A stretch of DNA of 41,016 nt. It comes from CAZLPW01 sp964561495. Lineage in GTDB: Bacteria > Fidelibacterota > Marinisomatia > Marinisomatales > UBA1611. Position numbers and translations under genes: made by a program. This document shows positions 8,602 through 15,915 of this stretch, in pieces. The stretch is taken from positions 1-41,016 of the forward strand of contig CAZLPW010000012.1 of NCBI GenBank assembly GCA_964561495.1, in the 5' to 3' direction. Numbering within the stretch: position 1 is the first letter of the stretch; every line of letters begins with the position of its first letter. Below the pieces are notes generated by a model. The model ran no database searches and was not told the origin of the DNA. It was given only the letters and a program-made list of their open reading frames with translations.

Positions 8602-9899
8602 GCAATAGTAAGACAATTAGAAAAAAACATAAAAAGTTTTTATTTGATGCTGTAAAAAACTTTTACAAAGAACCGCTTGTTATTACTGATGGTCATGGGT
8701 TTTATGTTTCTGATCATGATGGAAAATCCTATCTAGACTTTTTTGGTGGAATATTAACTGTCTCTATCGGTCATGCAAATGATGAAGTAAACTCGGCTAT
8801 AAAGACACAGGTAGACCGCCTGACTCATATCTCCTCTTTGTACCCAAGTGTTCCTGTTGTTGAACTCGCTGAACAACTAGTAAACATTGCCCCTGGCAAT
8901 CTAGAAAAAGTTTTTTTTAATGCATCTGGTACAGAGGCTGATGAAACCGCTGTCATGATGGCTCAAATATACACTGGCAACACTGAAATAGTTGCTCTTC
9001 GGCATGGCTACTCTGGCCGATCATTGCTAGCTCAATCATTAACTGGTCACGCCCCATGGAGAGCTCTTCCATCACAGATAGGCTCAGTAAAACATGCGCT
9101 TGCGCCATACTGTTATCGATGCCCAATTAAAATGTCCTATCCTAAGTGTGGAGTGGCTTGTGCTAATGATGTTAAAGAGCTTATCAATACAACAACGACA
9201 GGAAAAGTCGCTGGCATTCTCGCTGAACCAATTCAAGGAGTAGGTGGCTTTATCACACCACCAAATGAATATTTTCAAATTGTGGCTGACATTATAAGGG
9301 AACATGGCGGGATTTTTATCTCAGATGAAGTCCAAACAGGATTTGGTAGAACTGGAAAAATGTGGGGAATTAATCATTCTGGGGTGGAGCCAGATATGGT
9401 AACCGTTGCCAAGGGAATAGCGAACGGAATGCCTCTGGCTGCTATTATTACAAAAAAAGAAATTGCAGATTCACTCCAAAAAAACACTATCTCTACTTTT
9501 GGTGGAAACCCTGTCAGCTGCGCTGCTTCAAATAAAACTATTGATATTATTAAAAGAGACAACCTTGAAAAAAACGCCAAAAAAATGGGTTTAATGCTTA
9601 TGGAAGGATTAAAAAAAATCCAAACAAATCATCCAAAAATTATCGGTGATTTAAGAGGAAAAGGACTTATGATTGGATTGGAACTTGTAGTTGATGAAAC
9701 AACTCGAGATCGGACACCCAATCCAGAAGCAGTTGATGCTCTAATGGAAGAAACAAAAAAGAGAGGTCTTCTTATTGGTCGAGGTGGTTTATACGGAAAC
9801 TGTGTTCGCATTGCGCCAGCGCTAAATATTGGAGAAAGTGAAATTAAAGAGGCTTTAAATATTATATCTGAATCATTTAAAGCATTAGAACAATATTAA
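8598..9899 (+). CDS. Class III aminotransferase, AGXT2-like, with four-cysteine segment
   Basis: A 433-residue PLP enzyme of the class III omega-transaminase group. The PLP site shows ISDEVQTGFGRTG with Asp243 and TVAKGIANGMPLAA with Lys272. FFNASGTEADETAVMMA and LAEPIQGVGGF agree with the alanine-glyoxylate aminotransferase 2 / beta-aminoisobutyrate:pyruvate branch. An unusual feature is a segment with four cysteines, C172, C175, C184 and C188 (C-x2-C-x8-C-x3-C), inside YCYRCPIKMSYPKCGVAC; it may bind a metal or be structural. The ATG overlaps the stop of the upstream dehydrogenase. In this operon it probably moves an amino group from an omega-amino acid to pyruvate or glyoxylate, giving a semialdehyde. 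Confidence 0.88.
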   Translation: MSNSKTIRKKHKKFLFDAVKNFYKEPLVITDGHGFYVSDHDGKSYLDFFGGILTVSIGHANDEVNSAIKTQVDRLTHISSLYPSVPVVELAEQLVNIAPGNLEKVFFNASGTEADETAVMMAQIYTGNTEIVALRHGYSGRSLLAQSLTGHAPWRALPSQIGSVKHALAPYCYRCPIKMSYPKCGVACANDVKELINTTTTGKVAGILAEPIQGVGGFITPPNEYFQIVADIIREHGGIFISDEVQTGFGRTGKMWGINHSGVEPDMVTVAKGIANGMPLAAIITKKEIADSLQKNTISTFGGNPVSCAASNKTIDIIKRDNLEKNAKKMGLMLMEGLKKIQTNHPKIIGDLRGKGLMIGLELVVDETTRDRTPNPEAVDALMEETKKRGLLIGRGGLYGNCVRIAPALNIGESEIKEALNIISESFKALEQY

Positions 9900-9907
9900 G
9901 TTCCACT

Positions 9908-11389
9908 ATGAAAAATCAAAATTATATAAACAATCAATGGCGTGATTCAATTGGCGGCGCTCAAATCCCAATAGAGAATCCGTTTACTCAAGAAATAATT
10001 ACTGAAGTTCCAAATAGTTCAGAACGAGACGTTGACAGTGCTGTGTCTTGTGCAACATCTGCTTGGAAGATCTGGAGATCAATCGGATCTCTTGAAATGC
10101 GAGATTTACTTAGAGGCGTTGCTGAAAAAAGCAGAGCAAATGAAAAAGATATTGCATCAATTATTTGCGCTGAAAGCGGCAAGCCTTTAATAGAATGTTT
10201 AGATGAAATAGAGTGGCTCTCTTCTATATTTGAGTATTACTCCGAGATAGGTAGAGACCAGAGGGGCCGTATTGTTGCTCCAGTCGCACCTAATTCTATG
10301 AGCATGGTAATTAAAGAACCTTATGGCGTAGTAGGCTGCATTGTCCCCTGGAACTACCCCCTCCTTTTAATGGCCTGGAAAGTCGCTCCTGCCCTTGCTG
10401 CAGGAAACACTGTTGTTATAAAACCATCTGAGTTAACTCCTTTATCTATTTTGCATTGGTTAAATGTTGCCTGTAATCATTTACCAAAAGGAATCTTAAA
10501 CGTTATTACTGGATCAGGAAACACTGGAGAGGCTCTGGTAAAACACCCTGACACGCGGGTTATTGCTTTTACTGGAAGCGTAGATACTGGTAAAAAAATT
10601 GCAGTATTGGCAGCTAAGCAACTAAAAAAAACCAGCTTGGAACTAGGCGGGAATGACCCAATTATTATTTGTGATGATGTGGATATAGAAATTGCTGCCA
10701 AAGGTACTGCTTGGGGAGGACTATTGAACGCTGGGCAGGTTTGCACTTCCATTGAACGTGTGTTTGTAATGGAATCAATAGCTGATTCATTTATAGAGGC
10801 CGTTGTAGAAGAAGCAAAAAAGGTTCGCCTAGGAGATCCAATGAATGGACAAACAGATATGGGCCCTTTAGTTTCTGATATTCAACTAAAAAAAACTCAG
10901 GCTAAAATAGAGAATGCAAAGTCAGAGGGTGCCCGCTTGCTTTGCGGTGGCAAAAAACCAAAAACCTTTCAAAAAGGCTATTTTTTTGAGCCAACTGTTT
11001 TTGATAAAGTTAATAGCAATATGGAAATGATGAACCTTGAAACATTCGGGCCTATAATTCCAATACAAAAGATAAAAACAATTGATGAAGCGATTGAATT
11101 GGCAAACAACTCGATATACGGACTGGGATGTAATATATATACAAATAATATGGAAAAAGCGCTCACAGCTGCAAACAACATTAAGGCTGGTTCTTTTTGG
11201 ATAAACGACCCCCTTACAGATAATGAGGCCGCTCCATTTGGAGGAATGAAAATGTCAGGTGGTGGAAGAGAACTTGGGATAGAAGGACTAGATGAGTTTA
11301 GAGAACCAAAACATATATTAATTGATTACAAGATTACTGAAAAAGATTATTGGTTCCCATATGATCTTGAAGAAGGCAGAAAAACTTAA
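9908..11389 (+). CDS. NAD(P)-dependent aldehyde dehydrogenase, second copy
   Basis: A 493-residue paralogue of the dehydrogenase at 7129-8601. The two share long near-identical stretches, for example EPYGVVGCI(I/V)PWNYPL and APALAAGNTVV. Catalytic residues are Asn149, Glu245 (SLELGGNDP) and Cys279 (NAGQVCTS). The base region reads GGND where the first copy has GGKD, and the C-terminal motif reads MKMSGGGRELG where the first has MKQSGIGREHG, so the two copies have diverged and may prefer different aldehydes. It lies 8 nt after the AGXT2-like transaminase and 2 nt before the next transaminase. Possible roles are oxidation of a second aminoaldehyde or of succinate semialdehyde; sequence alone does not decide. 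Confidence 0.93.
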   Translation: MKNQNYINNQWRDSIGGAQIPIENPFTQEIITEVPNSSERDVDSAVSCATSAWKIWRSIGSLEMRDLLRGVAEKSRANEKDIASIICAESGKPLIECLDEIEWLSSIFEYYSEIGRDQRGRIVAPVAPNSMSMVIKEPYGVVGCIVPWNYPLLLMAWKVAPALAAGNTVVIKPSELTPLSILHWLNVACNHLPKGILNVITGSGNTGEALVKHPDTRVIAFTGSVDTGKKIAVLAAKQLKKTSLELGGNDPIIICDDVDIEIAAKGTAWGGLLNAGQVCTSIERVFVMESIADSFIEAVVEEAKKVRLGDPMNGQTDMGPLVSDIQLKKTQAKIENAKSEGARLLCGGKKPKTFQKGYFFEPTVFDKVNSNMEMMNLETFGPIIPIQKIKTIDEAIELANNSIYGLGCNIYTNNMEKALTAANNIKAGSFWINDPLTDNEAAPFGGMKMSGGGRELGIEGLDEFREPKHILIDYKITEKDYWFPYDLEEGRKT

Positions 11390-11391
11390 AA

Positions 11392-12657
11392 ATGAAAGCT
11401 AATGTCAAGACTGAAATTCCAGGACCAAAATCAAAAAAGCTTCAGGAGGATCGGACCAGTTTTGTTGCTAGAGGGCACGGTTCAATAAGCGAAATCTTTA
11501 TAGATAAAGCACTTGGGGCAAATCTGATAGATGTAGATGGAAATATTTTTATTGACTTTGCAGGTGGGATAGGCACTATGAATATTGGACACTCTCATCC
11601 TAAAGTTGTTAGCGCAATTCAAACGCAGTCTTCTCAGTATATCCACCCTTGTTTTACTGTCGCACCATATGAAACATACACAAATCTTGCAAAAAAACTT
11701 TCTTACTTAGTCCCTATTAAAAACGATTGTAAGGCTGCTTTTTTTAATTCTGGAGCTGAAGCTGTAGAAAATGCTATTAAAATATCAAAGTCTTTCACAG
11801 GAAGAGATGGTATAATTGTTTTCAATCATGCCTTTCATGGAAGAACCCAGATGACCATGTCAATGACCTATAAAGTAGACCCCTACAAAAAAGGTTTTGG
11901 TCCTTTTGTTTCAAATATTAATCGGCTTGAGTTCCCTGAAAAAAGTCTTGACCTCAAGGGTCTAAAGGAAGATCCTAAGTCTGTTGCATGCTTGGTAATT
12001 GAGCCAATTGCTGGTGAAGGTGGTTTTATCCCCGTATCTAAAGAAGCGATGTTAGATATAAGAAAGTTTTGCGATGATAACGGGATTATAATGGTAGCAG
12101 ATGAAGTTCAAACGGGTTTTGGAAGAACAGGGTCTCTTTTTGCGATGGAACAATTTGGGATAGAGCCTGATCTTTTTACTCTAGCTAAATCTATTGCTGG
12201 CGGTTTACCTTTAAGCAGCGTAGTAGGAAGAGCCAAAATTATGGATGCTGCACATGTTGGCGGGATTGGTGGAACTTTCGGTGGTAACCCAGTCGCTTGT
12301 TCCGCTGCGCTGGCTGTTTTGGATATCATAGAAAATGAACACTTACCTGAACGCGCTCTAAAGATAGGCCGTTTAGTCTGTGATAAAATAAAAAATATTA
12401 TGAGATTTTCCCCTTGGGTTGACCAAGTTAAAGGAATGGGTGCAATGCAAGGAATTAATATTGTTGATCCAAACAATAGAAACCCAGACAAAGAACGAAC
12501 CACTAGAATAACAAAATATGCTCTGGAACATGGACTTGTAATGATAACTGCAGGAACTTTTGGAAATGTGCTTCGCACGCTAATGCCACTAACAATAACA
12601 GACATTGAACTGCATCAGGGTTTAGATATTTTGTCGGATGCAATCCAAAACGCATAG
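11392..12657 (+). CDS. Class III aminotransferase, 4-aminobutyrate aminotransferase-like
   Basis: A 421-residue class III transaminase with the pattern of GABA / omega-amino-acid aminotransferases. The PLP site shows VADEVQTGFGRTG with Asp237 and TLAKSIAGGLPLSSVVG with Lys266. FNSGAEAVENAIKISKS, FHGRTQMTMSMT and IEPIAGEGGF are typical of the GabT group, as is GTFGGNPVACSAALAVL. It probably converts an omega-amino acid such as 4-aminobutyrate or beta-alanine to its semialdehyde, with 2-oxoglutarate as acceptor. It begins 2 nt after the second dehydrogenase and ends 12 nt before the MmsA-like gene, which could use malonate semialdehyde made here. The exact substrate is an inference from context. 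Confidence 0.9.
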   Translation: MKANVKTEIPGPKSKKLQEDRTSFVARGHGSISEIFIDKALGANLIDVDGNIFIDFAGGIGTMNIGHSHPKVVSAIQTQSSQYIHPCFTVAPYETYTNLAKKLSYLVPIKNDCKAAFFNSGAEAVENAIKISKSFTGRDGIIVFNHAFHGRTQMTMSMTYKVDPYKKGFGPFVSNINRLEFPEKSLDLKGLKEDPKSVACLVIEPIAGEGGFIPVSKEAMLDIRKFCDDNGIIMVADEVQTGFGRTGSLFAMEQFGIEPDLFTLAKSIAGGLPLSSVVGRAKIMDAAHVGGIGGTFGGNPVACSAALAVLDIIENEHLPERALKIGRLVCDKIKNIMRFSPWVDQVKGMGAMQGINIVDPNNRNPDKERTTRITKYALEHGLVMITAGTFGNVLRTLMPLTITDIELHQGLDILSDAIQNA

Positions 12658-12669
12658 AGGACTTTATAT

Positions 12670-14151
12670 ATGAATGAAATAAAATACAAAAATTATGGAA
12701 CTCAAAAAAACTGGGTACATGGTCAATATAAAAAATCAATCTCTGATAAAACAATATCTGTGATTTCACCTTATTTTGGAAAAGAAATTGCTACTGTTCC
12801 AGATTCTAACTCATCGGATCTAGAGCACGCAGTAGAAAAAGCAAAACAGCAATTCCCCAAATGGGCTAGGCTAAATATTAGAGACCGATCAGAAATTATG
12901 TTCCGTTTTAAAACAATTTTAGAAAACAATATAGATGAACTTGCACAACTAATTGCTCTTGATAATGGAAAAACCATCGAAGATGCCAAGGGCAGTATTA
13001 TACGGGGCAAAGAGGTTGTTGAATTTGCCACGTCTCTTCCCTCTATATTAAACGGAGACTCATCTCAGGTTGCAGAAGGTATTACCTGTACAATAACCCA
13101 TGAGCCATTAGGCATAGTTGCTGGAATAACTCCATTTAATTTTCCAGCAATGGTTCCACTCTGGATGATACCGCTAGCAATTACAAGCGGTAATTGTTTC
13201 ATTTTAAAGCCATCCGAAAAAACGCCCCTTTCTGCCTTAAAAATTGCTGAATATCTTGATAAAGCGGGACTACCAAAAAGTGTTTTCCAGGTTTTAAATG
13301 GTTCACGGGAAATCGTTGAAAAGATCTGCGATCATCCTAAAATTAAAGCTATCGCATTTGTTGGTTCATCAGGTGTTGCAAAGGCTGTATATACTCGTTC
13401 TACGAATTTGGGAAAACGAGCACTCTGTTTGGGCGGGGCAAAAAACCATATGGTTGTTGTCCCCGATGCTGATTTAGATTCTACTGCGAAAGGTCTTCTC
13501 GCTAGCTCTATGGGGAGCGCTGGTCAGAGGTGCATGGCCGCAAGTGTTGCAGTTGGGGTGGCTAATATCGATCCGATTATAGATCAATTAATTATTGAGG
13601 CTAAAAATTTTATTCTTGGTAAAGATATGGGAACGATAATAAGCAGAGAGGCTTTAGTTCGAATAACAAATTATATTGATGAGGCTGAAACAATGGGCGC
13701 ACGTGTATTGATTGATGGCAGAAACCCCACACCGCCAAAAGGCTATGAAGATGGATACTGGCTGGGCCCCACAATATTAGACAATGTTAACAAAGATTGG
13801 CCCTGTGCTAAGGAAGAAATTTTTGGCCCTGTGTTATCAATAATTAGAGCGAAAGACCTAGAAAAAGCAATGAAAATAGAAAACGACAATCCGTATGGTA
13901 ACGCAGCAGCAGTCTTCACAACTTCTGGAGAGGTTGCAAAGACCATATCTGAAACCGCATCATCTGGAATGATTGGGATAAATATAGGCGTTCCTGTTCC
14001 AAGAGAGCCTTATAGTTTTGGCGGCTGGAACGAGTCTAAGTATGGACACGGAGACATTACTGGTAAAAGCGGTGTAAGGTTTTGGACGAACCTAAAGAAA
14101 ACAACCACCAGGTGGCCTCAGTCTAATGAGAAATGGAAAAAATATTTTTAA
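12670..14151 (+). CDS. mmsA: Methylmalonate/malonate-semialdehyde dehydrogenase, CoA-acylating
   Basis: A 493-residue aldehyde dehydrogenase of the MmsA/IolA type, which turns methylmalonate semialdehyde into propionyl-CoA, or malonate semialdehyde into acetyl-CoA, with loss of CO2 and reduction of NAD. Diagnostic signs are the catalytic Cys288 in GSAGQRCMAAS and LGGAKNHMVVVPDAD, where the usual general-base Glu of hydrolytic dehydrogenases is absent, as expected for the CoA-acylating class. GITPFNFPAMVPLWMIPLAI also fits. The ATG has AGAGGAC eight bases upstream. As the last gene of the operon it supplies the exit to central metabolism, pointing to a C3 or methyl-C3 semialdehyde as the end point. 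Its TAA overlaps the stop codon of the convergent PPOX gene. Confidence 0.9.
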   Translation: MNEIKYKNYGTQKNWVHGQYKKSISDKTISVISPYFGKEIATVPDSNSSDLEHAVEKAKQQFPKWARLNIRDRSEIMFRFKTILENNIDELAQLIALDNGKTIEDAKGSIIRGKEVVEFATSLPSILNGDSSQVAEGITCTITHEPLGIVAGITPFNFPAMVPLWMIPLAITSGNCFILKPSEKTPLSALKIAEYLDKAGLPKSVFQVLNGSREIVEKICDHPKIKAIAFVGSSGVAKAVYTRSTNLGKRALCLGGAKNHMVVVPDADLDSTAKGLLASSMGSAGQRCMAASVAVGVANIDPIIDQLIIEAKNFILGKDMGTIISREALVRITNYIDEAETMGARVLIDGRNPTPPKGYEDGYWLGPTILDNVNKDWPCAKEEIFGPVLSIIRAKDLEKAMKIENDNPYGNAAAVFTTSGEVAKTISETASSGMIGINIGVPVPREPYSFGGWNESKYGHGDITGKSGVRFWTNLKKTTTRWPQSNEKWKKYF

Positions 14152-14726
14152 TAAAAATCGAACCATTTCGGGTTTAAATCAGGCCACTCTCCGTTTCTGG
14201 CTTGGTCTGCCTTTTCAGGCCAATTTTTTTTTCCGCTCCATGATTTGATTTTAAAAGAATAAACAGATGTTTGTTTTAGCTCATTATCTGTAATTCTTCT
14301 ATAATCTTTACCTTGCTTCATTTCTCCAAAATATTTATTTAATAGTCCATCTAACATAACCCGCTTTTCTTTATTCTCATTTACCAAAGCAACTAACCCA
14401 AAAACAATCACGCACTTATATTGAAAACTTTTTTCAAGAGCGATGTTTGAGGGCAACAATCGACCTGATTTATATGTTTCAAAACAAACGCTCGGATTTT
14501 TTTCAATATTATAACGCAACCGCCCGAAAGCATTTGAATGAAAATAAATTTTATGTTCTTTAGCAGAATACCAGAATGAAGTTGGAATTATAAACGGCTG
14601 CTTACCATCTATAGATGCAACATGCCCAACTTGTGCTTTTTGAAGAAAGTTTTTTATCCATGCATCATCCATCTCCATTTTAGATATACGAGATTTGTTT
14701 ATTGGCTTTTTATTCGGATTATACAA
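14148..14726 (-). CDS. PPOX-fold (pyridoxamine 5'-phosphate oxidase-like) flavoprotein
   Basis: A 192-residue protein with the split beta-barrel pattern of the PPOX / NimA-like group: an early LQKAQVGHVASIDGKQPFIIPTSFWY, then KIYFHSNAFGRLRYNIEKNPSVCFE, and YKCVIVFGLVALVNE. This fold usually binds FMN or another flavin. The start is a TTG at 14726, since an in-frame stop lies just upstream and the first ATG (14678) has no ribosome site and would cut the N-terminal helix. It converges with the mmsA-like gene and their stop codons overlap at 14148-14151. A redox or cofactor-handling role is possible; the substrate is unknown and a drug-resistance role should not be assumed. Confidence 0.75.
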   Translation of the reverse strand: MYNPNKKPINKSRISKMEMDDAWIKNFLQKAQVGHVASIDGKQPFIIPTSFWYSAKEHKIYFHSNAFGRLRYNIEKNPSVCFETYKSGRLLPSNIALEKSFQYKCVIVFGLVALVNENKEKRVMLDGLLNKYFGEMKQGKDYRRITDNELKQTSVYSFKIKSWSGKKNWPEKADQARNGEWPDLNPKWFDFY

Positions 14727-14808
14727 TAATTAATCTCATCATAATGTGCTTCAAAATAATAAGTCTTATATGCTTTTTTCAAGTCCTGTGATATTTTATA
14801 TAGAAGCA

Positions 14809-14838
14809 TTGTCATTTTTTGATGAAATTTCATAAAAT
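14809..14838 (+). promoter_or_regulatory. Candidate promoter with embedded palindrome, possibly leaderless
   Basis: TTGTCA at 14809-14814, an 18-nt spacer and TAAAAT at 14833-14838 form a plausible sigma-70-type promoter for the AI-2E family gene. The predicted transcript start, about 7 nt after the -10 box, falls at or next to the GTG start at 14846, and no ribosome binding site is present, so a leaderless message is possible. A perfect 12-nt palindrome, ATGAAATTTCAT, sits at 14822-14833 between the boxes and could be an operator. Assignment is by eye. Confidence 0.35.
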
Positions 14839-14845
14839 ATGACGC

Positions 14846-15892
14846 GTGGATAAATCAATTAACAAAAACTCGAGGCATTCCCAACAAATTCTATATGCTT
14901 CTGCTGCTTTCATTGTTGTAATAGCGGGAATGCGTGCGGCTGATGAAATTTTGATACCCTTCTTGCTTGCAATTTTTATTGCCGTTATTAGTAATCCCTT
15001 GGTTGCGACCTTGAGATCTAGAGGTATTCCAATTGGGATTGCAATTTTATTAGTGCTTTTTATTATGATTGCCTTAGGCTTTGGAATAACAAGTTTACTG
15101 GGTAATTCTTTAAATGAGTTTTCAAGCAATCTTCCAGAATATCAGGCAAGATTAAAAGAAAACGCTGTGACTTTTTTCTCATTTTTGGAAAAGAGGGGTG
15201 TGGCTATTTCGGGAAAGGTAATCCTAGAAAGGTTTGACCCAGGCGCTGCCATGTCTATTACATCCAGTATTCTTACTGGGCTTGGTGGCGCGTTGAGCAA
15301 CACTGTTTTAATTTTAGTAATGGTTGTTTTTATGCTGCTAGAAGCAACACAGTTTAACCAAAAAATATCACAAATATTTTCCAAGGAACAAAATCGCATT
15401 GACCAAATTGCCTCTTTCTCAGAAACTGTAAATCGTTATATGCTAATTAAAACTGGAACCAGTCTGGCTACAGGAATGATTGCAACCACATTTTTGATGA
15501 TGCTTGGCGTTGATTATGCTATTCTTTGGGGATTTTTAACATTTCTTTTTAACTACGTCCCTACAATAGGATCTTTTATTGCTGCTGTCCCGCCTGCGCT
15601 TATAGCGCTGATTCAATTGGGCCTGTTTCCCTCAATTATAACTATAATCGGGTATGTATCAATCAATTTGATAATTGGTAGTTTTCTCGAGCCCCGTTTT
15701 TTAGGTCGAGGATTAGGGCTTTCTACTTTGATTGTTTTTTTATCTTTAATCTTTTGGGGTTGGGTTTTTGGTCCTATAGGAATGGTATTATCTGTACCTT
15801 TAACCACCACGATTAAGGTTGCTTTATCTAACTCTGAATCAACTCAGTGGTTTAGTATTCTTCTTGATGCCCCAAAAAGAAAGAAATTTTAA
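14846..15892 (+). CDS. AI-2E family transporter (membrane permease)
   Basis: A 348-residue integral membrane protein of the AI-2E/UPF0118 family. It begins with GTG at 14846; the ATG at 14930 would remove the first membrane helix. Family marks are LIPFLLAIFIAVISNPLV near residues 34-51, a soluble middle segment (~75-135), then FLFNYVPTIGSFIAAVPPALIAL and LEPRFLGRGLGLSTLIVFLSLIFWGWVFGP, and the terminal GMVLSVPL motif. Members include putative exporters of a signalling furanone and Na+/H+ antiporters, so the substrate is open. It stands first in a plus-strand set with the thiamine-diphosphate enzyme 23 nt downstream, but nothing shows a shared function. Confidence 0.88.
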   Translation: MDKSINKNSRHSQQILYASAAFIVVIAGMRAADEILIPFLLAIFIAVISNPLVATLRSRGIPIGIAILLVLFIMIALGFGITSLLGNSLNEFSSNLPEYQARLKENAVTFFSFLEKRGVAISGKVILERFDPGAAMSITSSILTGLGGALSNTVLILVMVVFMLLEATQFNQKISQIFSKEQNRIDQIASFSETVNRYMLIKTGTSLATGMIATTFLMMLGVDYAILWGFLTFLFNYVPTIGSFIAAVPPALIALIQLGLFPSIITIIGYVSINLIIGSFLEPRFLGRGLGLSTLIVFLSLIFWGWVFGPIGMVLSVPLTTTIKVALSNSESTQWFSILLDAPKRKKF

Positions 15893-15915
15893 ATTACTTT
15901 ATTTGTCTTTTTATA

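Noticed and set aside
12108..12605. Open frame of 165 codons on the minus strand opposite the GabT-like gene
   Set aside because: It is antisense to a clear transaminase with intact PLP residues and has low-complexity composition; a shadow frame.
14148..14726. Calling the PPOX-fold protein a nitroimidazole resistance gene
   Set aside because: The fold is shared by many flavin proteins; nothing in the sequence or context supports a resistance role.
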